The notes under the pieces: generated by a model
The model's database searches: none
Seen by the model: only the letters and a program-made list of their open reading frames with translations
What the model was told of the DNA's origin: nothing
Program-made: the position numbers and the translations under genes
Shown: positions 51,460 to 60,523 of the stretch, piece by piece
Layout of the letters: each line of letters begins with the position of its first letter
How positions within the stretch are numbered: position 1 is the stretch's first letter
NCBI RefSeq assembly: GCF_003584135.1
Contig: NZ_QXFI01000036.1
Coordinates: 424,495 to 488,494, forward strand
Direction: 5' to 3'
From: Flagellimonas pelagia
GTDB taxonomy: Bacteria; Bacteroidota; Bacteroidia; Flavobacteriales; Flavobacteriaceae
Length of the DNA: 64,000 nt

Positions 51460-53306
51460 TATACGGGTCTGGTGAGGCCAAAGGCCTTAATTTTGGATGC
51501 CAAGGTAGTCGATGGCAATCCTAAAAGTGCCGCAGCGCCATCGGAACCGGAAACTTTCCACTTGGTCCGCTTCAAGGCTTTTAAAATATTGTCCTTTTCC
51601 AGTTGTAGCATCTCTTTTGAGGTGAGAATATGACCATTATGGATTGGTGTATTTGTCTTTTCCGCATGATGGGAAGTTGGCAGAATGTTGGACCAATCAA
51701 TTTCCCCACCCTTGGATACTATTACGGCCCGTTCCACCAGATTTTGTAGTTCCCGAACATTCCCTGGCCAGTTGTATTCCAACAACTGTTTCCTTTGGGC
51801 ACTGTTCAATTTTTTTATGGGAATACTCAGAGACTTGGAGAAATGCTCGATCATTTTATCGGCTATCAAACAGACGTCGTTACCACGATCCCGCAAAGGA
51901 GGTACTTCAATGGGAAATACGTTCAACCTATAAAAAAGGTCTTCCCTGAACTTTCCTTCTTTGGAAAGGGCCAATAGGTCCCTATGTGTGGCCGCCACAA
52001 TACGCACGTCTACCTTTTGTGTTTTGGAACTCCCTACGGCATCGAACTCCCCTTCTTGAATTACCCGAAGCAGTTTGGGCTGCAACTCCAACGGAAGCTC
52101 CCCGATCTCATCCAAAAATATGGTGCCCTTGTCTGCCAACAGGAATCGCCCTTTTCTGCTATTGGTGGCCCCAGTAAATGCTCCTTTTTCGTGGCCGAAC
52201 AGTTCGCTTTCTATCAGGTTGGCAGGTATGGCCCCGCAATTAATGCGGACCATGGGCCCGTTGGCCCGGTTGCTATTGTTGTGGATGGCCCTCGCCACCA
52301 ATTCCTTACCGGTACCAGTTTCACCGTGAATCAAAACTGTGGCCTGTGTAGGCGCCACTTGATCGATAAGCCCCAAAAGGTTCAACATGGAAGCATGTTG
52401 CGCAATGATTCCGTGATCTTGTTTCAATTCCTTGAGCTCTTCCTGTAGGTATTCGGTTTGCTTGGTCAGGGTCGATATTTTGCGTTCCGCCTGAATTCGA
52501 TCATCGATACTTCGCAAAATCAAGGTATAATAGGTTTCGTCTTCATTCCCATAGCTACTGATGGTGCCTTCATTTGTCGAGATCCCTTCATTGGACCCGA
52601 TCACTTTGATGGTGTTGGGGAGATGGGTGTTCATGCCTTTGGAACTGGCCGAATGGTCGCCTATCAATTTTTCCAATAAACTGGCACTTTCCTCATCCAA
52701 AAAATAGAGGATATTACGAAGTTCCACATCATCATTCTCCAAAATAGCCTTTGCAGAGTCGTTGGCCAAAACGATCCTAAAGTCACCATCAAACATGATA
52801 ATGGCATCCATGGCGTATTGTATCAGTCCCGATAACTGGGAGTGGGCCAGTTCCATCTGTTTTTTGGAAGCGGACAATCGTTCTTGGGCAACATCCAGTT
52901 CCCGGTGCCTTTTGATGAGGACGGACAGAATCCCTTGAACGAACCCCTTATCGGAATCTATCAATCTTAAAAAGTGGGCGGCTTCAATTTTTAACAGTGT
53001 AGTTTCCTCCAAAGCCGTCACGGAAACCGATCTAGGCTTTTTATCGATCAAGGCATATTCTCCAAAAAATTCACCTTTTGAGAGAGAGCCATAATCGTGT
53101 TCCTTATCGTGCACCTTCACCTTGCCCTTTAAGATCAGGTACATCCCATCGCCTACCTCCCCTTTTTGGATAATGCGATGGTTTTTAAGGAACAGTTCCT
53201 CCTTGGACTCCTTGCACAATTCCAACAGGGAAATCTTTTCCACTTCGGAAAAAAGAGGGACTTCCTTTAGGAAATCAACCATGGCCATAAGTTGGGCTGA
53301 TGTCAT
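51459..53306 (-). CDS. Sigma-54 activator with N-terminal cyclic-nucleotide-binding domain
   Basis: 615 residues. A CRP-like cNMP-binding domain (about 12-125) has a canonical phosphate-binding cassette, FGEYALIDKKPRSVSV. A PAS domain (about 160-275) and coiled coil follow. The AAA+ sigma-54 interaction domain (about 300-530) carries Walker A GETGTGKE, the sigma-contact loop GAFTGA, Walker B GTIFLDEIGELP and the arginine region DLFYRLNVFPI. A Fis-type HTH ends the protein (AALLGLPSTTLASKIKAFGL). It should activate sigma-54 promoters in response to a cyclic nucleotide and a PAS signal. The obvious target is osmC(-nifJ), 114 bp beyond its stop. It is divergent from oxyR. Confidence 0.93.
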   Translation of the reverse strand: MTSAQLMAMVDFLKEVPLFSEVEKISLLELCKESKEELFLKNHRIIQKGEVGDGMYLILKGKVKVHDKEHDYGSLSKGEFFGEYALIDKKPRSVSVTALEETTLLKIEAAHFLRLIDSDKGFVQGILSVLIKRHRELDVAQERLSASKKQMELAHSQLSGLIQYAMDAIIMFDGDFRIVLANDSAKAILENDDVELRNILYFLDEESASLLEKLIGDHSASSKGMNTHLPNTIKVIGSNEGISTNEGTISSYGNEDETYYTLILRSIDDRIQAERKISTLTKQTEYLQEELKELKQDHGIIAQHASMLNLLGLIDQVAPTQATVLIHGETGTGKELVARAIHNNSNRANGPMVRINCGAIPANLIESELFGHEKGAFTGATNSRKGRFLLADKGTIFLDEIGELPLELQPKLLRVIQEGEFDAVGSSKTQKVDVRIVAATHRDLLALSKEGKFREDLFYRLNVFPIEVPPLRDRGNDVCLIADKMIEHFSKSLSIPIKKLNSAQRKQLLEYNWPGNVRELQNLVERAVIVSKGGEIDWSNILPTSHHAEKTNTPIHNGHILTSKEMLQLEKDNILKALKRTKWKVSGSDGAAALLGLPSTTLASKIKAFGLTRPV

Positions 53307-53332
53307 TTTGAGCCTTTACTAAATCTGAATAC

Positions 53333-53438
53333 CAAATAAATATAATTATTTGTGATATAACCCGACCAAGTATTTGAGATAACCAAGTCGATAAGCATAG
53401 ATTATCCTGATGGTTTTTTATACTTTTATATCTCAAAT
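53333..53438. promoter_or_regulatory. Dyad elements in the activator/oxyR divergent spacer
   Basis: Two inverted repeats. One is CAAATAA (53333-53339) with TTATTTG (53346-53352) around 6 bp. The other is a 10-bp pair, ATTTGAGATA (53372-53381) with TATCTCAAAT (53429-53438). A possible -7 box for oxyR, TACTTTTA, is at 53421-53428. LysR-type regulators bind such dyads in divergent spacers, so OxyR autoregulation and control of the activator are plausible. Confidence 0.5.
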
Positions 53439-53449
53439 TTATCATTAGG

Positions 53450-54391
53450 ATGACCATTACCCAACTTCAATACGTGCTCGCCGTTGCCGAACACAAAAAC
53501 TTCACCCTTGCCGCCGAAAAGAGTTTTGTTACCCAACCTACCTTGAGCATGCAGGTACAAAAACTGGAAGACGAACTGGGTGTGCTCATTTTTGATAGGA
53601 GTAAAAAACCCATTTCCATTACCGAAGTAGGGAAGAAAATCGTGGATCAGGCCAAAAATATCGTCGCTGAAGCGGAACGCATCAAGGATATCGTTGATCA
53701 AGACAAGGGATTTATCGGGGGCGACTATACTTTGGGCATCATCCCCACGGTAATGCCCACTTTATTACCCATGTTCCTGAACACCTTTGTCAAAAAGTAT
53801 CCCAAGGTGAACCTGATCATTAAAGAGCAGTCGACAGAAAACTTGATCAAGAACATCTTGGACGGCCATTTGGATGCCGGAATTGCCGCTACCCCCTTGG
53901 AAATCGAGTTCATCAAAGAAAGACCATTGTATTATGAACCTTTTGTAGGTTATGTCCCAAAAAGTCATCGTTTGGCCTCGGAAACCCAATTGACCACAGA
54001 TCATTTGGATGTCAATGATATTTTACTACTTCAGGATGGGCATTGCTTTAGGGATGGGGTCATCAACCTCTGCAAGGCTTCTAAAAACATGAACGGGGAG
54101 CAGTTTAAAATCGAGAGTGGGAGTTTTGAGACTTTGGTGAGCTTGGCCGATGAGGGCATGGGCATGACCCTCCTTCCCTATTTGAATACCTTACACCTGG
54201 AATCCCAAAAGAAGGAAAACCTGAAACCTTTTAAAAGTCCGTCACCAGCTCGGGAAATCAGTTTGATCTATCACAAAAGCGAACTGAAAATCCAGATTAC
54301 CGAGGCACTCAGGGATGTGATTTCCAGCATTGTTCGTGGAGCAATAGCTTTTCAGGACGTGAAGATCATCAGCCCCTTGGCCAAAAATTAA
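53450..54391 (+). CDS. oxyR: OxyR-type LysR regulator (peroxide sensor)
   Basis: 313 residues. The N-terminal winged helix (about 1-60) begins MTITQLQYVLAVAEHKNFT and includes the recognition helix TQPTLSMQVQKLEDELG. The ligand domain carries QDGHCFRDGVINLC, with the two cysteines at residues 199 and 208, the same numbers as the redox pair of E. coli OxyR. H2O2 would form a disulfide and switch the regulator. It is divergent from the sigma-54 activator, 143 bp apart, which ties peroxide sensing to the osmC/nifJ locus. A terminator follows directly. Confidence 0.94.
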   Translation: MTITQLQYVLAVAEHKNFTLAAEKSFVTQPTLSMQVQKLEDELGVLIFDRSKKPISITEVGKKIVDQAKNIVAEAERIKDIVDQDKGFIGGDYTLGIIPTVMPTLLPMFLNTFVKKYPKVNLIIKEQSTENLIKNILDGHLDAGIAATPLEIEFIKERPLYYEPFVGYVPKSHRLASETQLTTDHLDVNDILLLQDGHCFRDGVINLCKASKNMNGEQFKIESGSFETLVSLADEGMGMTLLPYLNTLHLESQKKENLKPFKSPSPAREISLIYHKSELKIQITEALRDVISSIVRGAIAFQDVKIISPLAKN

Positions 54392-54393
54392 AA

Positions 54394-54420
54394 GAGCCGC
54401 TTTTCAGCGGCTCCAGTTTT
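54394..54420. terminator. Bidirectional terminator between oxyR and the small ORF
   Basis: Stem GAGCCGC (54394-54400) and GCGGCTC (54407-54413) around TTTTCA. The minus-strand side ends in TTTTAATTTTT, the plus-strand side in a weaker CAGTTTT. Confidence 0.75.
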
Positions 54421-54616
54421 ATGCTCTTAACAATACTAATGTCGGTTGTAACTCTGGTTTGTCCACAATATAAAATTGCAACCAGATTTTAAGTTCTTCA
54501 ATTTCACTTGGTAATAACCTTGAAATAGCTTTCTTCAATTCCTTGGAGAAGAGTCTAACATCAAAACTGACCTTCTGCAGGATGGTTTTGGTGTAATCTA
54601 ACATAGCTCTTGGCAT
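54419..54616 (-). CDS. Conserved small flavobacterial protein of unknown function
   Basis: 65 residues (61 if it starts at Met5, 54604). Leucine- and lysine-rich helices: MLDYTKTILQKVSFD, LFSKELKKAISRLLP, EIEELKIWLQFYI, then a short tail LVLLRA. I believe similar short proteins are widespread in Flavobacteriaceae, but I cannot run the search. No signal peptide or membrane helix. It has its own terminator on the minus strand, which supports a real gene. Function unknown. Confidence 0.65.
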   Translation of the reverse strand: MPRAMLDYTKTILQKVSFDVRLFSKELKKAISRLLPSEIEELKIWLQFYIVDKPELQPTLVLLRA

Positions 54617-54727
54617 AGAAATTTGATTAGATTGAATAATTGGTTGTTGAACTAAATTAGGTAAAAACCCAATTACATAACTTAAAACCCAGTTAAAAAT
54701 TGAATAACTTCGTGTTAAATTCGATAA

Positions 54728-56026
54728 ATGGCTAAAATGGGCTTTTTTTATTGCAGATTTTTCAAATATCTGATAATCAATTTATTCATTTCATTAATTC
54801 TGCTCACAAGTTGTTCCCCTGCCCGTCGTATAGCCAAAACCAACCTTAAAAACACGGCATTCCAGAACTCATTCCACGGATTGGTGGTCATGGATGCCAA
54901 GACACAAAAAGAGCTTATCAATGTAAACGGGGATAAGTACTTTACTCCAGCTAGCAATACTAAGATCATCACTTTTTATACAGGGGTCAAGCTGCTTCCA
55001 AAGTACATTCCAACCCTCACCTATAGTATTTCGAACGATACGGTTTTTGTGAAAGGAACGGGAGATCCTTCTTGGTTGCACCCACATTTGCACGATAGCA
55101 CAGCGGTTACATGGCTCAAAAACCAAGAAACCATCGCCCTGTATACCAAAAACACAGAGGACCTTCGATACGGTCCGGGATGGGCATGGGAAGATTTTGA
55201 TACCTATTTTTCACCGGAGAGAACGCCCATGCCACTCTATGGCAATGTGGTTACCATTTCCAATACCGATTCATTGGGCCTGAATGTTTCTCCCATTTCG
55301 TTTCTTGAGGATACTGAAATCAGGGAGCATCCTTTTAAACGAGACGAGTTTGCCAACCACTTTTACATTGACCCTACGGAGCAAGATACTTTGGAGGTTC
55401 CTTATGTGACCAGTGATAGTCTTACCCAACAGCTTTTGGAATCGGTATTGGACAAGAAAATCAGTGTGGTAGATCACTTTCCTGAAGAACCGGGACAAAC
55501 GCTTTTTGGCATGGAAACAGATTCCATCTACAAGCAAATGCTCTTCAAAAGCGACAACTTTTTGGCCGAACAATTGTTGATGACCGCCTCTTCCATGATT
55601 TCTGATACTTTGGGCACTAAACGAGCCATTGATTATATGCTGGAGCACGACCTTAATGATTTGGAACAACAACCCAGATGGGTAGATGGTTCAGGACTTT
55701 CCCGCTACAATCTGTTCACGCCCAAATCCTTTGTTCAAATCCTACATAAACTTTACAAGGAAGTTCCTGAAGAACGATTGTTTGCCTTATTCCCTATGTG
55801 GGGACCTGACAGTACGGTAAAGGAGTGGGAAGACCCTAGTACGGAACCTTTTTTATTCGCAAAATCAGGGTCAGTGGGGAATAATTATAATTTAAGTGGA
55901 TTCATTAGGACCAAATCTGGCAAATTGCTCATTTTCAGCTTCATGAATAATCATTTTAAGGTACCATCCATCGAAATACGAAAAACCATGTATGCCACCC
56001 TGAAGGAATTGTACGAGCGTTATTGA
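54728..56026 (+). CDS. PBP4-type D-alanyl-D-alanine carboxypeptidase (S13) lipoprotein
   Basis: 432 residues. A lipoprotein signal with a long N-terminal stretch ends in LLTSC (Cys about 29). The penicillin-binding motifs are complete: S76-x-x-K79 (PASNTK), SxN in DGSGLSRYN, and KSG in FAKSGSVGNN. S13 enzymes trim the peptidoglycan pentapeptide or cut cross-links. It is a little shorter than E. coli DacB (477), with a reduced insert domain. It converges on nudK, with a 7-bp overlap of the coding ends. Confidence 0.92.
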   Translation: MAKMGFFYCRFFKYLIINLFISLILLTSCSPARRIAKTNLKNTAFQNSFHGLVVMDAKTQKELINVNGDKYFTPASNTKIITFYTGVKLLPKYIPTLTYSISNDTVFVKGTGDPSWLHPHLHDSTAVTWLKNQETIALYTKNTEDLRYGPGWAWEDFDTYFSPERTPMPLYGNVVTISNTDSLGLNVSPISFLEDTEIREHPFKRDEFANHFYIDPTEQDTLEVPYVTSDSLTQQLLESVLDKKISVVDHFPEEPGQTLFGMETDSIYKQMLFKSDNFLAEQLLMTASSMISDTLGTKRAIDYMLEHDLNDLEQQPRWVDGSGLSRYNLFTPKSFVQILHKLYKEVPEERLFALFPMWGPDSTVKEWEDPSTEPFLFAKSGSVGNNYNLSGFIRTKSGKLLIFSFMNNHFKVPSIEIRKTMYATLKELYERY

Positions 56027-56607
56027 TTCAAAAATCCCTGCAACTGCGCGTATTGTAGCAGCATAATGGTCTTTGCATCCCGGATTTCCCCTGTTTTCAT
56101 CATTTCAAGTGCTTTGGGAAACGATAATTCCAACACTTCAATGTTTTCCGTCTCGTCATCGGCACCGCCCCCGTCACTGATTTTCATGGATTCTTCATAT
56201 TGGCCAATGAAAAAATAGAGGATCTCGGTCACAGATCCAGGCGACATATAGGCCTCGAACACTTTTTGTACTTTTTCAATTTTATACCCTGTCTCCTCTT
56301 CCACTTCCATTTTAATGGTCTCTTCCGCATTGCCTTTTTCCAATAATCCTGCGCAGGCTTCCACCATCATACCGTCTTCATTTCCGTTCAGGAAAGTAGG
56401 CATACGAAATTGCCGGGTAAGCACTACCGAATTCTTTTGGGTGTTATATAGTAAAATGACCGCACCATTCCCTCGATCGTAAGCTTCCCGAACCTGCCTT
56501 TCCCATACCCCATCATCCCGCAAGTATTCAAATGAAACTTTTTCAAGGGTATACCAATTGTCCGAGAGCAACTCCCGCTGCATATTTCTAATCCTATTGT
56601 TTTCCAA
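56020..56607 (-). CDS. nudK: NUDIX hydrolase (GDP-mannose pyrophosphatase type)
   Basis: 195 residues, close to E. coli NudK (191). Family marks: LSDNWYTLEKVSFEY at the N-terminus, VVLTRQFRMPTFLNG, the Nudix segment around AGLLEKGNAEETIKMEVEEETGY, and the downstream YMSPGSVTEILYFFIGQY. In the Nudix box the catalytic glutamates of EEETG are present, but the Arg of the REUxEE motif is Met and an upstream Glu is Asn, so the box is slightly degenerate. It probably hydrolyses sugar nucleotides such as GDP-mannose. Confidence 0.88.
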   Translation of the reverse strand: MENNRIRNMQRELLSDNWYTLEKVSFEYLRDDGVWERQVREAYDRGNGAVILLYNTQKNSVVLTRQFRMPTFLNGNEDGMMVEACAGLLEKGNAEETIKMEVEEETGYKIEKVQKVFEAYMSPGSVTEILYFFIGQYEESMKISDGGGADDETENIEVLELSFPKALEMMKTGEIRDAKTIMLLQYAQLQGFLNQ

Positions 56608-56727
56608 AGCCTTTATTTTAGAAGTTAAAGGTAACGGATTTCTTCACAAACCTAGTGTTGGAACAAGATTCACGAATCCCTTTGTTTATTGTATCTTTCG
56701 GATTCAAACCCAGCAAAACCAACCCAC

Positions 56728-58284
56728 ATGCGTAAGTTAGCGCCCTTCCTGTTTTTTTTGACCCTATTATTCAGTTGTAAACAGGAAACCGAAAAAAAAT
56801 TACCCCGAATCGCCATTGCGGGTTTAGGTATCGAATCCAGTACGTTTTCCCCCGCATTGACCCATGAAGAGGCGTTCCACGCCAAAATTGGGGATTCCAT
56901 TTTCGCACGCTACCCATTTATGGCGATGGATTCCACCTTGAGAAAACGCGCTGACTGGGTCCCTACATTAGTAGGAAAATCATTGCCTGGCGGTACGGTA
57001 ACCCGTGAAGCCTACGAATCGTTGGTGGCGCAAACACTTCAACTATTGGAAGAAAACAAACCCTACGATGGACTTTTCTTTGATATTCACGGTGCCATGA
57101 GCGTAGTCGGTTTGGATGACCCCGAAGGTGACCTGATCAAAAGAATACGGGATGTGGTGGGCACCGATGTTCTCATTTCCACATCCATGGACCTGCACGG
57201 CAATGTTTCCGAAAGACTTGCTGAACATAGCGACCTCATTACTTGCTACCGGATGGCACCCCATGAAGATGCTACCGAATCCAGAAGACGGGCCGTGCAA
57301 AATCTCGTGGACCGATTGGAGAATGGCAAGGGGAAACCCCAATATAAGGCTTGGATTCCCGTACCGATATTACTCCCCGGGGAAAAAACCAGTACCCGCG
57401 TAGAACCAGGCAAGAGTTTATATGCCCAAGTGCCTGGAGTGGCCAACCAAGAAGGTGTAGTGGATGCCGCCATTTGGATAGGGTACGCTTGGGCCGATGA
57501 ACCCCGAAACCATGCCGTGGTCATGGTCACGGGAGATGATAAAGAAAAGGTGGTTGCCGGTGCCGAAAAATTGGCCGAGAGTTTCTGGGATGTTCGCAAA
57601 GAATTCGAATTTGTGGCTCCAACAAAATCATATGAAGAGGCCTTGAATCTTGCTTTGGCAAGTGATAAAAAACCCTTTATGCTGAGTGATATGGGCGATA
57701 ATCCTACGGCTGGTGGTGCTGGGGATGTGACCTGGACCTTGACCGAGCTTTTAAAAAGAGATGAATTCCACGAACCAGGGGGTAAATCATTGATTTATGC
57801 CTCCATTCCAGGACCAGAATTGGTGGAACAGGCCCTTGAAGTCGGCGTGGGTGGCAAGGTCAGTGCACCAGTAGGAGCCGCAATTGATGACCGATTTGCT
57901 CCACCCCTTTTACTGACCGGAGAGGTGACCGCCATAAAACAAGGGGATGTTCATGCAGAAACCGAAGTAGTCGTGAAAGTGGGCAATGCCAGCGTTATCG
58001 TCACCAAAAAAAGAAAGCCGTACCACAACGAATCCGATTTTACGGAGCTGAACCTCGACCCAAGAAACACCGATATTGTCGTGGTAAAAATTGGTTATCT
58101 GGTACCCGAACTCTATAACATGAGAGGCGATTGGATTATGGCCTTGACCCCTGGCGGTGTGGACCAGGATTTAGAGCGATTGGGACACAAACGCATCATC
58201 CGACCCATGTTTCCTTTGGATGCGGATATGGAACACCCCGATCTATCTGCACGCCTATTGCGTGCTTCGGACCAACTGGATTAA
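56728..58284 (+). CDS. M81-family metallopeptidase (MlrC-like) lipoprotein
   Basis: 518 residues. The start at 56728 gives a lipoprotein signal ending in LLFSC (Cys about 16). M81 marks: IAGLGIESSTFSP, FDIHGAMSVVG, TSMDLHGNVSE, YRMAPHEDATESRRRA and SDMGDNPTAGGAGD. The founding member MlrC degrades linearised microcystin and related small peptides; broader members act on unknown amides. Lipoprotein anchoring is notable, because many homologues are cytoplasmic. It fits the window's many exported peptide hydrolases, though it stands alone. Confidence 0.9.
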   Translation: MRKLAPFLFFLTLLFSCKQETEKKLPRIAIAGLGIESSTFSPALTHEEAFHAKIGDSIFARYPFMAMDSTLRKRADWVPTLVGKSLPGGTVTREAYESLVAQTLQLLEENKPYDGLFFDIHGAMSVVGLDDPEGDLIKRIRDVVGTDVLISTSMDLHGNVSERLAEHSDLITCYRMAPHEDATESRRRAVQNLVDRLENGKGKPQYKAWIPVPILLPGEKTSTRVEPGKSLYAQVPGVANQEGVVDAAIWIGYAWADEPRNHAVVMVTGDDKEKVVAGAEKLAESFWDVRKEFEFVAPTKSYEEALNLALASDKKPFMLSDMGDNPTAGGAGDVTWTLTELLKRDEFHEPGGKSLIYASIPGPELVEQALEVGVGGKVSAPVGAAIDDRFAPPLLLTGEVTAIKQGDVHAETEVVVKVGNASVIVTKKRKPYHNESDFTELNLDPRNTDIVVVKIGYLVPELYNMRGDWIMALTPGGVDQDLERLGHKRIIRPMFPLDADMEHPDLSARLLRASDQLD

Positions 58285-58287
58285 TGT

Positions 58288-58941
58288 TTAAACCGTGACC
58301 GTTCGGTTTAAATATTGACGGAAGGGAAGCATTTCTTGGTACACTTCCACGATTTTTTCCTTGAAATTGGGTTGAAGGACTTCTTTTTGGGTCATTTCAT
58401 GCACCACGGCAAAGGTTTTGTTTTTCAATAGGTCGATGTGGGGGTGGTCATTGGAAAACCCTTTCGGAGCATTGGTCAATTTTTCATCCTCGTACAAATT
58501 ACCGAACGTTTTTTGGAAGGAAGGCTTGTCCAAAATTTCCTGTAACACTTCCCCATCATAATCGATACCCTCTCGGATACTACGAAGGGTTTTCGGGTCG
58601 GGACGCCAAAAACCGCCTGCCAACAAACAGTTTTTCAGGCCGATTTCGATATAAAAATCCGCCGAATGGGGAGCCTTGTCCAATCCCGCCCCAAAATGGT
58701 CCTTGTACACCGGTTTATTGGGATGGAACATGAGGTTGTTGTTGATGCGGTTAATGCCCTTTTTACCCGGAGTCGGGTAATAATCATCGTGCAATTGGGC
58801 CATGGTAAGGTCCAAATCGTCCAACCAAGCAATAAAATCATGCCGAAGGGAGCGGTACCATTTACGGTTCGCATCCATCCATTCCTTATTGTTATTTTGC
58901 TGTAGTTCTTCCAGAAAATGGAATAGGTCTTTAAAATTCAT
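58288..58941 (-). CDS. DUF2461-family protein
   Basis: 217 residues, cytoplasmic. Typical sequence: LHFLEELQQNNNKEWMDANRKWY-like opening (positions 6-28), GINRINNNLMFHPNKPVYKDHFG in the middle (about 80-103) and LLAGGFWRPDPKTLRSIRE. Function unknown. It converges on the M81 gene, with 3 bp between stop codons. Confidence 0.9.
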   Translation of the reverse strand: MNFKDLFHFLEELQQNNNKEWMDANRKWYRSLRHDFIAWLDDLDLTMAQLHDDYYPTPGKKGINRINNNLMFHPNKPVYKDHFGAGLDKAPHSADFYIEIGLKNCLLAGGFWRPDPKTLRSIREGIDYDGEVLQEILDKPSFQKTFGNLYEDEKLTNAPKGFSNDHPHIDLLKNKTFAVVHEMTQKEVLQPNFKEKIVEVYQEMLPFRQYLNRTVTV

Positions 58942-59163
58942 AGGCTACAAAAGAAAGGAAAATAGTGAATGGACGGTTAGATTATTGGATTTTTGGAGAC
59001 ATTCTTCACTGCCTAAATGATAACAAGGAAACAGCGAACATTGTCAATTGATAATTGTTCATTGTTTATTGAAAAAAGGAAAGCTGAGATTCTTCACTTC
59101 GTTCAGAATGACATTGAAACGGTGCCAATCTATATCCCCATACCAACTACTAACCACTAACTC
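58942..59163. repeat. Intergenic interspersed-repeat remnants
   Basis: 222 bp between two co-directional genes. It contains GATTATTGGATTTTTGGA (58982-58999), an AATTG/ATTGTT cluster (59044-59070), and GAGATTCTTCACTTCG (59086-59101) followed by TTCAGAATGACA (59102-59113). The last pair matches a repeat family I recall from many flavobacterial genomes. No ORF or promoter is evident. Confidence 0.55.
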
Positions 59164-59964
59164 CTAAAACCTATTATCCCCATCCAGTAAATCACCAAGG
59201 CCGCCCAAAATACTGCCTTCCCCTTTGTCTTTTCCACCTCCTTTAGGAGCTGCGGCCCAAACGCGACCGGCCAATCGGCTAAAAGGCAAAGATTGAATAT
59301 AGACGGTACCTGGTCCACGCAGGGTGGCAAAGAACAGACCTTCCCCGCCAAAAACGGTGTTTCGGATACCTCCAATAAATTCAATATCGTAATCGACGGT
59401 ATGGGAGAAGCCCACAATACAACCGGTATCCACCTTTAAGACTTCTCCGGGAGCCAGCACTTTTTTGGCCATGGTACCACCTGCATGAACGAACGCCATA
59501 CCATCCCCCTCCAATTTTTGCATGATGAAGCCCTCTCCACCAAAAAGTCCACGGCCCAAACGTTTGGAAAACTCGATACCGATGGAAACACCCTTGGCAG
59601 CACACAAAAAAGCATCTTTTTGGCAAATGAACTTCCCTCCTTTTTCCGAAAGGTCGATAGGAACGATCTTACCGGGGTAGGGAGAAGCAAAGCTTACCTG
59701 CTTTTTGCCCTGGCCCACATTCAGGAAAGCGGTCATGAACAGACTCTCACCCGTAAGCAAACGCTTGCCTGCGGAGAACAGTTTACCGAGGACCCCGGTT
59801 TCTTGATTGGAGCCATCCCCAAAGATGGTATCCATTTTAATATCGGTGTCCATCATCATAAAACTACCAGCTTCGGCCACAACGGCCTCCTGTGGATCCA
59901 GTTCGATTTCCACATATTGCATTTCCTCTCCGTAAATGTGATAGTCTATTTCGTGTGCGTTCAT
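59164..59964 (-). CDS. AIM24/TIGR00266-family protein
   Basis: 266 residues, no signal peptide. A double-stranded beta-helix family (AIM24): [20 protein letters not shown] near the N-terminus, [41 protein letters not shown] and [19 protein letters not shown]. The C-terminus is glycine-rich ([17 protein letters not shown]). Bacterial function is unknown; the yeast homologue affects mitochondrial architecture. Confidence 0.9.
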   Translation of the reverse strand: MNAHEIDYHIYGEEMQYVEIELDPQEAVVAEAGSFMMMDTDIKMDTIFGDGSNQETGVLGKLFSAGKRLLTGESLFMTAFLNVGQGKKQVSFASPYPGKIVPIDLSEKGGKFICQKDAFLCAAKGVSIGIEFSKRLGRGLFGGEGFIMQKLEGDGMAFVHAGGTMAKKVLAPGEVLKVDTGCIVGFSHTVDYDIEFIGGIRNTVFGGEGLFFATLRGPGTVYIQSLPFSRLAGRVWAAAPKGGGKDKGEGSILGGLGDLLDGDNRF

Positions 59965-60067
59965 TTTTTTGATTGTTTTTTGATTACGCTTTATATGTTG
60001 CTTTGTTCTCGGTTTTGTTACAGATTCAGGCAGACGATTATTGTTGAATACCTTTACCGTTCACCTT

Positions 60068-60523
60068 TTACTCCTTAACCTTCACCGTCCACTCAAAATG
60101 AAAGGTGGAGACCTCTACCCCATCCGCATTAATCCCTACGGACTTCATCCAACAGGTTTGTCCCTCACCGGTTTCCACGGTTTTGCGAATGGCATCGGCA
60201 ATCAATGGTCCATCTTCACAGGTAAATGAAATACGTCCTGTTGCTTTTTTGGTAAAGGTGGCCTTGTTATTGGCCACGAGCATGGAGATTTTCTTGCCAC
60301 TTTTTTGGATCTCGTTCATCACCAAGGCACCCGTACTCAGCTCGGCGGCCATCCCTTGCACCGCCCAAAACATGGATTTGAACGGATTCTGATTCACCCA
60401 TTTGTGCTTTACCGAGGTGACGGCCTTCCGCTCATCGATATATTTGAGACGAACCCCGCACCACCAGGCCGAAGGGAGTTTTAGAAACGTGAATGTATTG
60501 ATTTTACTGGGTGTCAGTGCCAT
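60068..60523 (-). CDS. DUF4442 hotdog-fold (thioesterase-like) protein
   Basis: 151 residues. DUF4442 features: LPSAWWCGVRLKYIDERKAV, HKWVNQNPFKSMFWAVQGMAAELSTGAL, then KATFTKKATGRISFTCEDG. The hotdog fold resembles acyl-CoA thioesterases; activity here is unproven. It is divergent from the DUF4870 gene. Confidence 0.88.
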   Translation of the reverse strand: MALTPSKINTFTFLKLPSAWWCGVRLKYIDERKAVTSVKHKWVNQNPFKSMFWAVQGMAAELSTGALVMNEIQKSGKKISMLVANNKATFTKKATGRISFTCEDGPLIADAIRKTVETGEGQTCWMKSVGINADGVEVSTFHFEWTVKVKE

